Source: Gerris lacustris (taxonomy: Eukaryota; Arthropoda; Insecta; Hemiptera; Gerridae). From it: a DNA stretch of 64,000 bases. Numbering within the stretch: position 1 is the first letter of the stretch; every line of letters starts with the position of its first letter. A program made the translations under genes and the position numbers. Location of the stretch: assembly GCA_951217055.1 (NCBI GenBank), contig OX578278.1, forward strand, positions 40,955,115 to 41,019,114, given 5' to 3'. The notes below the pieces were generated by a model that was given only the letters and a program-made list of their open reading frames with translations, did no database searches and was not told the origin of the DNA. Positions 63,679 to 64,000 of the stretch are shown in pieces.

Positions 63679-64000
63679 ACATATCTCCTATATATTATGT
63701 ACATTCATAATCCTCCTATACATATATATATATATATATACATTCTCCTTAGTCTTTAGTTGGCTTAATTATACAGAGTCCCCCTTGAAATTTTTGAACG
63801 ATTTGAGATAAATTAATCCGTACCATGTAAAGGGAAGTTTGTTTTCATGCAATCGGGCACTAGGGGCAGCCACCCACTTTGCCTCCAGGCCACCCAACTT
63901 CAAAATTTCAAATTGGAGAATATATTTTTGATAGCATTTTTGGATTCTACGGTGAACAATAATAAAATTTTACTTGAAACTTTTTTCAATCTCCTATATT

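Larger units (their letters stand above)
61909..64000 (+). other. start of the next kinase intron (runs off the window)
   Basis: No further kinase exon is visible. The stretch has a 15-base G run (62548-62562), a (TA)n(TG)n tract (63582-63678) and a short GC-richer patch at 63005-63085 with gacgctggcgctgtc-type sequence. That patch is not open in a convincing frame. Confidence 0.75.

Overview
The window is AT-rich animal nuclear DNA, most likely from an arthropod, possibly an insect. The evidence is GT-AG introns of up to about 19.8 kb, many long (TA)n tracts, several dispersed repeat families in both orientations, and a kinase gene split into small exons. I cannot name the species from sequence alone.

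Host gene: one conserved gene runs on the plus strand through the right two thirds of the window. Five coding exons (24081-24152, 43908-44126, 53781-53896, 61475-61585, 61825-61908) join in consistent reading phases. They encode about 200 residues of the N-terminal AGC-type kinase domain of a mitogen- and stress-activated kinase (MSK1/2 = RPS6KA5/4; JIL-1 in flies). The start exon(s) and everything after the activation segment lie outside the window or were not recognised. About 99 percent of the window is therefore intron or upstream sequence.

Mobile element: the first large intron carries, antisense to the kinase gene, an apparently complete EnSpm/CACTA-superfamily DNA transposon of about 11.67 kb (28614-40283). 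It has 13-bp terminal inverted repeats starting CAC(T/G)GAGAGAAAA, a TA target duplication, and long subterminal blocks of palindromic CAGT(C/T)GAA / TATACTGC-type motifs. It holds two genes in tandem on the minus strand. One is a six-exon gene (625 aa, TATA promoter, SAM-like N-terminus, basic and Ser-rich middle), which I read as the accessory DNA-binding (TNPA-like) protein. The other is an intronless 827-aa tnp2-type transposase with an N-terminal C2H2 zinc-finger pair. Only 34 bp separate the first stop codon from the second start codon. By analogy with plant En/Spm, the transposase and accessory protein would act on the subterminal motifs. The same motifs also sit upstream of the six-exon gene's promoter, which suggests autoregulation.

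Remainder: the left 24 kb shows no firmly recognised gene. It holds short foldback (MITE-like) elements, a 272-bp tandem duplication, homopolymer and dinucleotide tracts, and fragments of dispersed families. The introns at 44-53 kb and 54-61 kb are dense in two old dispersed families (called A and B here), microsatellites, a degenerate tRNA-Glu-like sequence and minisatellites. A few GC-richer coding-like islands next to splice-site-like signals (12308-12451 minus, 18069-18194 plus, 44901-45026 minus) are listed with low confidence.
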